Both the position numbers and the translations under genes were made by a program. Below the pieces are notes generated by a model, which did no database searches, was not told the origin of the DNA, and saw nothing but the letters and a program-made list of their open reading frames with translations. Of a stretch of DNA of 64,000 nucleotides, positions 36,260-44,340 are shown in pieces. Where the stretch lies: contig NZ_CP036262.1 of the NCBI RefSeq assembly GCF_007741495.1, positions 3,472,001 through 3,536,000 on the forward strand. Reading direction: 5' to 3'. The DNA is from Roseimaritima multifibrata. GTDB lineage: Bacteria > Planctomycetota > Planctomycetia > Pirellulales > Pirellulaceae. Position 1 is the stretch's first letter; every line of letters begins with the position of its first letter.

Positions 36260-36368
36260 GCGAATTTCTAATCCTTGGGCGTTCTAGTGGCTGATGGAAT
36301 CTGGTAATTCCATCGACGCTGGTAAAGCCATCACAGCCTTGAAATTTCGACAGCCCTCCAGCGGTCGA

Positions 36369-36548
36369 GACCTGCAATCTATAAATGAAGAGTTTGCAGC
36401 CGTTGACGAGTCTACACGGGCCGAGTGAATACGTAGCCCGGAGGGCGGCAGATACTTGCCGGCGGTGCAAGCCGCCGGAGTGGGGATCGCGAAAAGGAAA
36501 GCCCAGCGGGCGACAGAACCATCCTTGTCGGTCGCCCGCTGGGCTTTC
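36369..36548 (-). repeat. Dispersed repeat, copy B (opposite orientation, missing one end)
   Basis: The reverse complement closely matches 50251-50428: the AGCCC(A)GCGGGCGAC hairpin, then CCGGCAAGTATCTGCCGCCC, GGGCTAC, TGTAGACTCGTCAACGGCTG, CTTCATTTAT. The outer segment (CCTGCCCATCCGAGTC...) present in copies A and C is absent here. Confidence 0.85.
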
Positions 36549-36580
36549 ATGCGCACGCACGCTAGGTTTCCGTTGGCTTA

Positions 36581-36771
36581 GGGACGTGCGATAAATAGGT
36601 TGCGAGTGTGGCAGGGAGAAAAGGTCCCATGCCAGCTTGCCTGGCGGAGAAGGATCGAGTGGGGGTAGGCATTCAGGTAGCTGCCAGTTGTTGTACCGAC
36701 CGGGACGAGCCCAGCGAAAACAAACAAGAGCAGCCTGAGCGGAAATCGGCAACTTATTGATCGCACGTCCC
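36581..36771. mobile_element. 191-bp MITE-like element with perfect 12-bp terminal inverted repeats
   Basis: GGGACGTGCGAT at 36581-36592 and ATCGCACGTCCC at 36760-36771 are exact inverted repeats. No coding capacity inside. The same end sequence occurs alone at 5826-5837 and, less exactly, at the ends of the other dispersed repeats. No obvious target-site duplication could be confirmed by eye. Confidence 0.55.
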
Positions 36772-36969
36772 TGCGCCAGCGGAAAGTATCTTCCGCCAGG
36801 TTGGCTCTATGCACGTCCCTCCCTGCGACGAGAGGATACGCATTCAGAGCGATTTGATGCATCACGGATGAGATCGCATCAACAGTCGTCCGATCGGAAA
36901 TCAATTCTGATTTCCGCCGACGGTTGGCTCAAATGGAGGCCAACCGTCGGTGTTGTGTCATCGATCTGT
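36772..36969. other. Remainder of the repeat-rich gap
   Basis: Contains another GCACGTCCC at 36811-36819 and no gene. With the two repeats before it, the whole 36203-36969 gap is non-coding; longer open frames across it are products of the repeats' base composition. Confidence 0.5.
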
Positions 36970-37809
36970 TTAAACGCCGACCTTCTTCATTGCCGCTTGA
37001 GCGACGGTCACGCACTGTTGGATATCCTTGATCGGGTCTTTCGGATTTTCTTCGTACTCAAGCGAGATCGCGCCGTTTTCGGGGAAGCCCGTTGCCTTGA
37101 GAGCACGGAAGACCCCTTCGACATCCAGGTAGCCTTCGCCCAGGATGACACCTTCCGTTTTGTCTTGCATATCGGCAAAGTCCTTTAAATGGATGCCGTA
37201 CAAACGTCCTTGCAGCAGCCGGATCACTTCCGTTGCACTTTGCCCGGAGCGAATGTAGTGACCAAGATCGGCACAGGCACCAATCCTTTTGTCATGACCT
37301 TGGATCGCGTCGAGGACGTCGATTGCCTTGTTATACCGATGTCGTGGACCATGATTGTGGATGGCAACTTGAATATCAAATTCCTCTACCAACTCATCGA
37401 GGTTGTCGAAGGAATCGGGATCCGGGTCGGCAGTGATCGTTGGTATGCCGAGGGCTTTTGCGAATTCAAAAATCTTGCGATTCGCGGCAGCATCTTTGGT
37501 AAGGCGATTCACGCCGTGAGCCGAGATAGACATTCCAAGGTCAGCGACCTTTTTCTGCATCGCTTGGATTTCGTCAGCGGAAGCATTTGTCGGCAACATA
37601 CCGCCGTAGAATTCAACCTGTTCAAAGCCAAGGTCGCTCGCATGCTTGAGCGCCTGGTCGACATCAAACCCACGCAATGAGTAAAGCTGAATGCCAAGTT
37701 TGTAGGAAGGAGCGTCTGCGGCAACCGCTTCGCGAGCCAGCGTCGCCGCAGCCAAGGCAGCAGAGGAGGCAATCAAAAACTGACGTCGTTTCAACTGGGG
37801 TATTTTCAT
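36970..37809 (-). CDS. Secreted sugar phosphate isomerase/epimerase-like TIM-barrel protein
   Basis: 279 aa, start at ATG 37809, with a Tat-like signal (LKRRQFLIASSAALAAATLA). AP-endonuclease-2-type TIM barrel: LGIQLYSLRGFDVDQALKHA, VEFYGGML, MSISAHGVN, VAIHNHGPRHRYN, GACADLGHYIRSGQ, YGIHLKDF and ISLEYEENPKD give the His, Glu and Asp metal-binding positions of the family. Planctomycete genomes carry many exported members, probably acting on sugars released outside. Reads in the same direction as the SGNH hydrolase 140 bp upstream. Confidence 0.92.
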   Translation of the reverse strand: MKIPQLKRRQFLIASSAALAAATLAREAVAADAPSYKLGIQLYSLRGFDVDQALKHASDLGFEQVEFYGGMLPTNASADEIQAMQKKVADLGMSISAHGVNRLTKDAAANRKIFEFAKALGIPTITADPDPDSFDNLDELVEEFDIQVAIHNHGPRHRYNKAIDVLDAIQGHDKRIGACADLGHYIRSGQSATEVIRLLQGRLYGIHLKDFADMQDKTEGVILGEGYLDVEGVFRALKATGFPENGAISLEYEENPKDPIKDIQQCVTVAQAAMKKVGV

Positions 37810-37930
37810 TGGTGTATTCTCAATTTTATCGAAAAGCAGTAATAAGGAGACACATTGTAACAAGTCGGGCTGGTTTCCACCGGCCACGCAAGCAGGTCAG
37901 CAATGTGATCACAAACATTTTTGTGGCAGT

Positions 37931-37953
37931 GGGCCGGTAGGAACGATTCCTAG
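37931..37953. repeat. GGCCGGT-type intergenic palindrome
   Basis: GGGCCGGTAGGAACGATTCC lies just before the end of the SGNH hydrolase gene (minus strand) and includes its last bases; a related fragment GGTTTCCACCGGCC is at 37871-37884. Confidence 0.55.
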
Positions 37954-38705
37954 TTTTGAAGCTTGCTCCAAATCGCGTCTGCGATAGCTTGCATTCCTTT
38001 ATCACCGGGGTGAGCGGCGACGCCTGCGTGTTCGATCTGTTGTTCGGCACGGGCGAAATTGGCGGGGTTTTGGTCAAGATCGCTGATGTCGATGAAAACA
38101 CCGCCGGCGTTCTCACACGCCTGCTTCATCAGATTGTCTTTTTCTGCGTGATGCCAGAAACTGCTGCGGACGAACAATGTCGGCTTCCCTTGTTTTGTCA
38201 ATTCGGTGAACAGGTTTGCAAAGGCGGTCGCAAATTCTGCTTTGGCTTCGTCGGTCGCAGGGGAGACCGCGTTCTCGCCGATCGCGACGACGATCAAATC
38301 GGGGTTGAAGGCGAGTTCCTGCTTCAATTCCTCCTTAATGTCGTAGTCGGTCAAACTGCGTTCGAAGGTGGCAACGTTTTTGATCATGGCTTGCGGTTTT
38401 CCGCCCGCCGCCTGGGTGATTCGCTCAAGCAATAGATGAACGTAATCGTTTTCTTCGGAAGTCGCCGCCATCCCCCAATTGCCGGTCCAACCAATTTTGG
38501 GAGCGGGCCCGTGGCGGGTGATGCTATTTCCAATAAACAGGATCTTGTTAACAGACTGTGTACCGATTTTCAGATCCGGAACATCCGTAGGAGACGTTTC
38601 CGCGGCGTTTACGGAGACCGTACCCAACACAGCCGAATCAAATGGAGCCGCGATTCCGAAGAGCAACGCACAACCAATGGCCGCCGCAAAAAAACGATTA
38701 AACAA
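37950..38705 (-). CDS. Secreted SGNH/GDSL hydrolase
   Basis: 251 aa. A TTG start at 38705 is chosen: it has AAAGGAA seven bases upstream and opens a signal peptide (FNRFFAAAIGCALLFGIAAP). A GTG at 38738 would add a segment lying in a repeat. Block I is ILFIGNSITRHG with Ser 61; the Asn of block III is in VVAIGENAVS; the C-terminal Asp-x-x-His is replaced by AAHPGDKGM with the expected His. Esterase, deacetylase or lipase acting outside the cytoplasm. Tandem with the sugar isomerase-like gene downstream. Confidence 0.88.
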   Translation of the reverse strand: MFNRFFAAAIGCALLFGIAAPFDSAVLGTVSVNAAETSPTDVPDLKIGTQSVNKILFIGNSITRHGPAPKIGWTGNWGMAATSEENDYVHLLLERITQAAGGKPQAMIKNVATFERSLTDYDIKEELKQELAFNPDLIVVAIGENAVSPATDEAKAEFATAFANLFTELTKQGKPTLFVRSSFWHHAEKDNLMKQACENAGGVFIDISDLDQNPANFARAEQQIEHAGVAAHPGDKGMQAIADAIWSKLQN

Positions 38706-38724
38706 TGGAGTTTCCTTTAACGTA

Positions 38725-38743
38725 GGGCCGGTTCCCACCGGCC
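38725..38743. repeat. GGCCGGT-type intergenic palindrome, near-perfect copy
   Basis: GGGCCGGTTCCCACCGGCC: eight-base arms GGCCGGT(T)/(A)CCGGCC around a short loop. It lies in the gap upstream of the SGNH hydrolase start. Confidence 0.7.
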
Positions 38744-38865
38744 GGATCTATCTGAATTTGCAGTTACTAAACAGCGTTGTCGTTTGTTGCCGAGGGGAAA
38801 CGGCCCTGCTTTTGCTTGGACGGATCGATCCGTATTTCCGATTGACAATCGGTATTATACTTAAC

Positions 38866-38887
38866 GGGCCGGTAGGAACCGGTTCTA
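38866..38887. repeat. GGCCGGT-type intergenic palindrome
   Basis: GGGCCGGTAGGAACCGGTTC, 33 bp upstream of the Gfo/Idh/MocA start codon. Same family as 37931 and 38725. Confidence 0.65.
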
Positions 38888-38920
38888 TTTGTTGGACCAT
38901 CAAACCCGAGTTCGCAACCT

Positions 38921-40258
38921 ATGATTCGCCCCGCTCGACCTGGACGCCGCGACCCTGTGGCAACGGATTTTCCCTCGACCGTTCCAATCGTTCAGCGTTT
39001 GTTGTCTGAAGGACCCGTTTCCGATGCGAGCTTGTCTGCGAAAGTGCATCGACGTCGTTTCATCTCCGCCGTTAGTACGCTTGCCGCTGTCAGCCCGATG
39101 TTTTGGCGGGCTGCAAACAGTTCGGCCGCTGCGCCCGATGAAAGGATGCGAGTGGCTGTGATTGGTCACACGGGGCGCGGTGATTTTGGTCACGGATTAA
39201 GTACCGTTTGGTTGAAGGTCCCCGAGGCTGAGATTGTTGCCGTCGCGGATGCGGACGCAAAGGGACTGGCTCGCGAGAAAGAAAAGACCGGCGCGAAGCA
39301 ATCGTTCTTGGATTACCGGGAAATGATTGCCGAAACTCGCCCAGACATCGTCGTGGTTTGTCCGCGTCATATTGATCAACATCATGAAATGATCCTCGCG
39401 GCGATTGATGGAGGCGCAAAAGGAATCTACTGCGAAAAACCTTTTTGCCGAACGCTCGACGAAGCGGATGAAATCGTTGCGGCGTGCGAACGGACTGGCG
39501 CGAAAGTCGCCATTGCCCATCGCAACCGATACCATCCGGCGGTTCCCGCGATCATCGAAGCGATCCAGTCCGGAGCCATCGGCAAACCTTTGGAAATTCG
39601 CTGTCGCGGAAAGGAAGATGGACGGGGCGGCGCTCAGGACCTGTGGGTGTTGGGAACGCATCTGTTTAATCTGGTCCCCCAGTTCTCTGGCAAGGTGACC
39701 GCCTGCTCCGCGGTGATGATGCATGGCAAACGTCCTGTGACTCCGGCCGATGTCGTTGCCGGAACCGAAGGAGTTGGTCCGATCGCGGGCGACGAATTAC
39801 ACGCTCGGTATGAAACGGAAAATGGCATTCCCGTCTTTTTCGATTCCATCCGGAATCATGGAGTCGCCTCAGCTGGATTTGGGCTGCAAATTATTGGAAA
39901 CGAAGGGATCATTGATTTGCGTATGGATACTGAACCGCTGGCCCACTATGTTCCTGGGAGTCCCTTTCGGCCTTCCGTGAAGCCAAGACCTTGGATCCCG
40001 ATTAGTAGTGCCGGAATTGGCAAGCCGGAACCGATCGAGGGAATCGGCCATAAGGTGGCTCATCACCTGGTGGCCGTGGACGATTTGATCGCTGCGATCC
40101 GCGAGGATCGTCCACCGCTCTGCAGTGCAGAAGATGGTCGAGCGACGCTAGAGATGGTCCACGGGGTATATGCCTCGCACGTCGCGGGCGGAAAAGCTGT
40201 CTCGATACCACTCGCCACCCGCACGCACCCGTTTCTAGGTTGGCAAGTCAACGATTAG
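38921..40258 (+). CDS. Gfo/Idh/MocA family oxidoreductase, exported
   Basis: 445 aa, with a twin-arginine-type region about 45 residues in (VHRRRFISAVSTLAAVSPMF). Rossmann domain: VAVIGHTGRGDFGHG, EIVAVADADA, then the family signature CEKPFCRTLDEADEIV with the catalytic-type Lys, and AHRNRYHPA. The C-terminal alpha/beta domain has GTHLFNLVPQF and AGKAVSIPL near the end. The true start may be one of several later Mets. Probably oxidises or epimerises a sugar-type substrate with NAD(P). Many planctomycete members are Tat-exported, as the motif suggests here. Confidence 0.9.
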   Translation: MIRPARPGRRDPVATDFPSTVPIVQRLLSEGPVSDASLSAKVHRRRFISAVSTLAAVSPMFWRAANSSAAAPDERMRVAVIGHTGRGDFGHGLSTVWLKVPEAEIVAVADADAKGLAREKEKTGAKQSFLDYREMIAETRPDIVVVCPRHIDQHHEMILAAIDGGAKGIYCEKPFCRTLDEADEIVAACERTGAKVAIAHRNRYHPAVPAIIEAIQSGAIGKPLEIRCRGKEDGRGGAQDLWVLGTHLFNLVPQFSGKVTACSAVMMHGKRPVTPADVVAGTEGVGPIAGDELHARYETENGIPVFFDSIRNHGVASAGFGLQIIGNEGIIDLRMDTEPLAHYVPGSPFRPSVKPRPWIPISSAGIGKPEPIEGIGHKVAHHLVAVDDLIAAIREDRPPLCSAEDGRATLEMVHGVYASHVAGGKAVSIPLATRTHPFLGWQVND

Positions 40259-40416
40259 GGGAGGGGCCCGAGCGTTTGTTGAACGGTTTTCTATTGACGA
40301 GGATGCGGTATCGTATCTATCACACTTGCGTTCGCTAATTGGACGTGTGGTGAAACCATTCGAGGAATAATGGTTTCGAATGCTAACCGTTTACGAGAGG
40401 GCTTTTTTTCTTCCTG

Positions 40417-40911
40417 ATGAGTGATTTCTACGTTTACGAAAGACGACAGCGGCGCACCGCATTGGTGTTGCTGGGCAATATGGCTTTTCTGTTGACGATG
40501 TACTTTGCGGCTAAGCATTTTCTTGAGCCGTCTAAGGCAACGGAGCAGTTGTTTTTTTGGGCGAACATTGTCCTCCCCATCGTTGAAGTTGGGCTTTTCC
40601 TGGTAGCCGTTCGATTCTGGCGGCAGAATGATACGCTGCGGATTGCCGTTGATGCAAATCGATTTGAGATTGTCGATCCGCTTTCGAAAGATGCCTCGTT
40701 CTCGGTACCTGTCAACGACATTGTTAAAATTGAGCATACTTATAGCAAACATGTCGGTTTTAATTCGATCATGATGTACCTGAAGGATGGGGAGAGATTC
40801 CGTATTTCGACAAATTACGCCTGCAGTCGCCCGAAGCTTTACGCGGCTCTGGCAAAAGCCAATCCCGCGATTCAATTGCCGAAAAATGCGTGGAGATTCA
40901 AACAGGCGTGA
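40417..40911 (+). CDS. Small membrane protein with PH-like C-terminal region, unknown function
   Basis: 164 aa. Two membrane spans (about 14-32, LVLLGNMAFLLTMYFAAKHF, and 44-66, FFWANIVLPIVEVGLFLVAV) followed by a ~90-residue cytoplasmic domain with alternating strands (LRIAVDANRFEIVDP, FSVPVNDIVKIEHTYSK, SIMMYLKDGERFRIS) that resembles bacterial PH-like domains. Five bases separate its stop from the acetyltransferase start, so the two form an operon. Confidence 0.8.
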   Translation: MSDFYVYERRQRRTALVLLGNMAFLLTMYFAAKHFLEPSKATEQLFFWANIVLPIVEVGLFLVAVRFWRQNDTLRIAVDANRFEIVDPLSKDASFSVPVNDIVKIEHTYSKHVGFNSIMMYLKDGERFRISTNYACSRPKLYAALAKANPAIQLPKNAWRFKQA

Positions 40912-40916
40912 TCTGA

Positions 40917-41471
40917 ATGAAGTCCGAAAAAGAGAAGATGTTGGCTGGCGATCTGTACGACGCTAACGATCCTGAATTGGTAGAGCTCCGTGTTCTCGCA
41001 CGCGAGCGATGTCACGCCTTCAACACCAGTTCGCCTCGTGAGACGGAACTGCGCCGCAGTCTTTTGCAGGATTTGTTTGCCTGCGGTGGGGATTCGGTTT
41101 GGGTGGAACCGTCATTTCGCTGCGATTATGGCAAAAACATTTACCTTGGCGAAAATGTCTATTTCAATTTCGATTGCGTGATCCTGGACGTGTGCGAAGT
41201 TCGTGTGGGGGATTTCGTTTTCGTGGGGCCAGGGGTTCACATCTATACGGCATCCCATCCGCTGGAAGCGACGCTTCGTCGTACCCAAGAGTTCGGAAAA
41301 CCTGTCGTGATTGGCAACGATGTGTGGATAGGCGGCAAAGCAATCATCTGCCCCGGCGTGACGGTGGGTGCTCGTAGCGTTATTGGGGCTGGGAGTGTCG
41401 TGACAAAAGATGTGCCCTCGGGTGTGGTCGTTGCGGGCAATCCGGCTCGAGCGATTCGGGAAATTGAATAA
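40917..41471 (+). CDS. maa: Maltose/galactoside O-acetyltransferase (left-handed beta-helix)
   Basis: 184 aa, cytosolic. N-terminal Mac domain (KEKMLAGDLYDANDPELVEL then RCHAFNTS) followed by hexapeptide repeats: CDYGKNIYLGENVYFNFDC, VRVGDFVFVGPGVHIYTASH (catalytic His), VVIGNDVWIGGKAIICPGV, TVGARSVIGAGSVVTKDVPS, and the closing GNPARAI. Transfers acetyl from acetyl-CoA to the 6-OH of maltose or other sugars. Follows the small membrane protein by 5 bp. Sugar specificity cannot be told from sequence. Confidence 0.93.
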   Translation: MKSEKEKMLAGDLYDANDPELVELRVLARERCHAFNTSSPRETELRRSLLQDLFACGGDSVWVEPSFRCDYGKNIYLGENVYFNFDCVILDVCEVRVGDFVFVGPGVHIYTASHPLEATLRRTQEFGKPVVIGNDVWIGGKAIICPGVTVGARSVIGAGSVVTKDVPSGVVVAGNPARAIREIE

Positions 41472-41531
41472 GTGTCGCTGCAAATGAGTCTTGGTACCCA
41501 TCGGAAATCGTTGACGGCGGTGCTCTTGGGC

Positions 41532-42236
41532 TCAGACTCGAAGTGTTGCCATCCCTCCGTCGACGCCAATAACCTGCCCGGTGATCCAACTGGAGCTGTT
41601 GGTTAGCAGGAATTCGGCGATGGCGGCGATGTCGTCTGGGGTTCCGATACGCTTCAGCGGATGTCGCTCGGCCATCGCATGCCGTTTTGATTCGCTGGAC
41701 AGTAGGCGCGCTGCAAGTGGCGTGTCGGTTAACGATGGGGCCACGCAGTTCACGCGAATCTTCGGGGCTAATTCCGCAGCGAAAGATCGAGTAAGACCCT
41801 CAACGGCTCCTTTGGAGGCTGCGACCGACGCGTGCATTGGTAGTCCTTGAGAGACTGCGACCGAGCTGAACATTACCATCGTCGACGCTTCGGCTGCCTT
41901 CATTGCCCGAAGGCTCGCCTGTAAGCATTTGACCGCTCCGACCACGTTCAACTGAAAATCAGCGATCATCGCTTCCGGGGTGAGAGCACGAATGGGGAGA
42001 AGATTGATCGAACCAGGGCAGTAGGCCAACCCGTCGATAGATTCGGGAAGTTGGTCGGCATGGATCTCATCCTTCAATACGTCCATTTCGATGGCAGTGA
42101 CGCCTGACAGCCCGGTCAGATGATCGCTTGTTCGAGCAATGGCGGTCACCGCGGCACCGCCTGCGACCAAACGTTTGACGATCGACAATCCGATTCCGTG
42201 ACTACCGCCAACGACAACATAGTTTTTTTGATTCAT
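41532..42236 (-). CDS. SDR-family protein lacking the catalytic Tyr
   Basis: 234 aa. ATG 42236 is chosen, though a TTG at 42245 has AGGGA at good distance. Rossmann glycine motif VVVGGSHGIGLSIVKRLV, Ser in VMFSSVAVSQG, and a conserved C-terminus (GTPDDIAAIAEFLLTNSSSW then ITGQVIGVDGG). The Y-x3-K motif is not kept: the Lys is in MHASVAASKGAVEGLTRS but the Tyr position holds Val. Similar sequences occur, as I recall, in other bacteria, so the change is probably a subfamily trait. It may bind nucleotide without normal dehydrogenase chemistry. Convergent with the acetyltransferase. Confidence 0.9.
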   Translation of the reverse strand: MNQKNYVVVGGSHGIGLSIVKRLVAGGAAVTAIARTSDHLTGLSGVTAIEMDVLKDEIHADQLPESIDGLAYCPGSINLLPIRALTPEAMIADFQLNVVGAVKCLQASLRAMKAAEASTMVMFSSVAVSQGLPMHASVAASKGAVEGLTRSFAAELAPKIRVNCVAPSLTDTPLAARLLSSESKRHAMAERHPLKRIGTPDDIAAIAEFLLTNSSSWITGQVIGVDGGMATLRV

Positions 42237-42495
42237 GGCGTTCAAAAATTCCCTGAGAAAGAGTCTGCTGACGTGGCCGCGTATCGCGGATAATTTGATT
42301 TCAGGTCGACAACCAAGAATCGATTCTCACCGATCTGGGTTAACTGTTGGTGGCGTCGTGCAGGATTCCCATTCGCCGCAGCACAGACCGTATGAAAACC
42401 TGAATGAGAGGTCGCGGGATACTTTAGTCGCTTGAGAAGAGCCCCGTTTTTAGTCGTTCGAAGATCAACGTAAGACGTCTTGATCCGCCGATACA

Positions 42496-43020
42496 ATGAA
42501 GCGAAGCCTAAACTTCGGCTTGCCTGTATTATCGAATCGATCGTCTATTTTGTGGGGCCGCAACACGGTGCCGTTTCCGATTCTTCTGCTGATCGTCAAC
42601 CTCGTCGGCACCCTCTTCCTGGTGGGGCTGATCTGGACGATTCAGGTGGTGCACTATCCTCTTTTCAGTGGTGTGGGAGATAGCCAGTTCATTGCCTACC
42701 AGAAGCGACACCAGTTTTTAGTCACGTTGGTTGTTGGGCCCGTAATGCTTCTGGAGGCCATTAGTTCGCTTCTGTTGGTGTTCTATCCGCCGATGGGGAT
42801 CAGCAGTTCGATGGTCCAGTTCGGATTTTTATTGGTTTGCGTGATCTGGATTTCGACCGCCGCCGTTCAGGTCCCCTGTCACACCAGACTGCTGGAAGGA
42901 TTTAGTCCGAATACGCATCGTTGGCTGGTTCGTTCCAACTGGATTCGGACGGTCGCTTGGACGGTGCGAGGTGCTCTGCTGTGCTGGATGCTAGTCGAAG
43001 TTCTGTCGGTCCGGTTGTGA
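42496..43020 (+). CDS. Four-span membrane protein, unknown function
   Basis: 174 aa. Four hydrophobic segments: FPILLLIVNLVGTLFLVGLI, LVVGPVMLLEAISSLLLVFY, FLLVCVIWISTAAVQVP and the C-terminal AWTVRGALLCWMLVEVL. The first is followed by WTIQVVHYPLFSGVG, a conserved-looking loop also found in DUF1772-like integral membrane proteins. The start at 42496 is the only ATG before the first span. Its 250-bp upstream gap is shared with the divergent SDR. Confidence 0.82.
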   Translation: MKRSLNFGLPVLSNRSSILWGRNTVPFPILLLIVNLVGTLFLVGLIWTIQVVHYPLFSGVGDSQFIAYQKRHQFLVTLVVGPVMLLEAISSLLLVFYPPMGISSSMVQFGFLLVCVIWISTAAVQVPCHTRLLEGFSPNTHRWLVRSNWIRTVAWTVRGALLCWMLVEVLSVRL

Positions 43021-43176
43021 GAGGATGGACCTGATTTCTCGTTCGCAATCGTTTCGGTTTCGCTTGAATCCGTCTGTTGTGCTCTTCCGCGTTTCGATCG
43101 ATTAGAATTGACGCTGCGAAGATTCAGGTCGCTCGATGAGCGAGTTTTTGTGTTGCATTTTTGAGGTTTTCCGCAG

Positions 43177-44127
43177 ATGAACGATCGGTCCGATTTCGAC
43201 AAACGTCTACCGCTCAACCGAAGGCAAGCCATCGGCGCGATCGCCGGAGGCGTTGCCGCGGCTTCCATGACATCCCCGGTAGATGCGGCCGACCAGTCCT
43301 CGTTGGTGGTTGATTCGCATCTTCATTGTTTTGCTGGTCCGGAGGATGCCCGTTTTCCGTATCATGAGCGGGCTCCCTATCGCCCAGGTCAACCTGCAAC
43401 GCCTGAATTCCTGCTTGAGCGTATGGATGGTGCTGGAGTGGATCATGCGATTGTTGTTCATCCCGAACCCTACCAAGATGACCATCGCTATCTGGAACAC
43501 TGCATCGACATCGGAAATGGACGATTGAAGGGCACCTGCCTGTTCTTTTCAGACCAGCCGAAATCGCTCGAACGTTTGCCGCAATTTTTAAGGCAGCACG
43601 AGGATCATATCGTCGCGACAAGGCTGCATGCGTATGCTCCGGGACGATTGCCACCGTGGGGAAGTCCGGAGCTTGATCGGTTGTGGGCCATCGCTACCGA
43701 CGCGGGAGTCGCCATGCAGGTCCACTTGGAGCCTCGTTATGCCGCGCGGCTTGATCCCTACTTGCGTCGTTACAAAGAGACGCGTGTTATCATCGACCAT
43801 CTGGGACGCCCGATGCAAGGGACCCCCGAAGAACACGCTGTCGTGCTGGGATGGTCGGAGCTACCGAACACGGTCATGAAGCTGGCTGCGATTCCTCCGC
43901 AGGACAAATATCCCCATCGCGACGTTGCACCGGTCATTGCGAGACTAGCGGAGCTTTGGGGTGCCGAGCGACTGATCTACGGAGGAGGTTTTAACGCCAA
44001 TACAACAGATGCGTCGTACCGAGAATACCGGCAGAAAATTGCGGCGATGCTTCCCAATTTCAGCGATGAGGATAGGAAGAAAGTTCTTGGTGGAAATGCT
44101 GCAAAATTGTTTGGGTTTGATGCCTAA
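43177..44127 (+). CDS. Exported amidohydrolase (TIM-barrel metal-dependent hydrolase)
   Basis: 316 aa with a Tat-like signal (LNRRQAIGAIAGGVAAASMT). Amidohydrolase-2 fold as in 2-pyrone-4,6-dicarboxylate hydrolase: DSHLHCFAGPEDARFPY, MDGAGVDHAIVVHPEPYQDD, RLHAYAPGR, MQVHLEPRYA, RVIIDHLGRP, WSELPNTVMKLAA, LIYGGGFNANT where the last metal Asp is usually GSD or GTD. That Asp is replaced here by Gly-Gly, so catalysis may be altered. Ends with the usual GGNAAKLFGF. Substrate unknown; lactones are typical. Confidence 0.88.
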   Translation: MNDRSDFDKRLPLNRRQAIGAIAGGVAAASMTSPVDAADQSSLVVDSHLHCFAGPEDARFPYHERAPYRPGQPATPEFLLERMDGAGVDHAIVVHPEPYQDDHRYLEHCIDIGNGRLKGTCLFFSDQPKSLERLPQFLRQHEDHIVATRLHAYAPGRLPPWGSPELDRLWAIATDAGVAMQVHLEPRYAARLDPYLRRYKETRVIIDHLGRPMQGTPEEHAVVLGWSELPNTVMKLAAIPPQDKYPHRDVAPVIARLAELWGAERLIYGGGFNANTTDASYREYRQKIAAMLPNFSDEDRKKVLGGNAAKLFGFDA

Positions 44128-44340
44128 ACATCGATGCATATCATATGCCGGTGCCTCGAATGTGATCGCTTCGAAGGCAGGTTTAGCGATATTCGTCTAG
44201 TGCGGATCTGCAAGTCCGGTGTCCGGTTTTCTTGTCTCTCCCGACGCCGGGCAGCGTTTGTGGTTTGACGACGAAGATCGCTGGCATTGAGGTCGTGTCG
44301 CCAGCAAAGCTTCTTGCGTTCTGTTAGGTAGGGCTGCGGA

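Noticed and set aside
36090-36752. 220-codon minus-strand frame across the arylsulfatase end and repeats
   Set aside because: It reads through the hairpin, the dispersed repeat and the inverted-repeat element, so it is an artefact of repeat composition.
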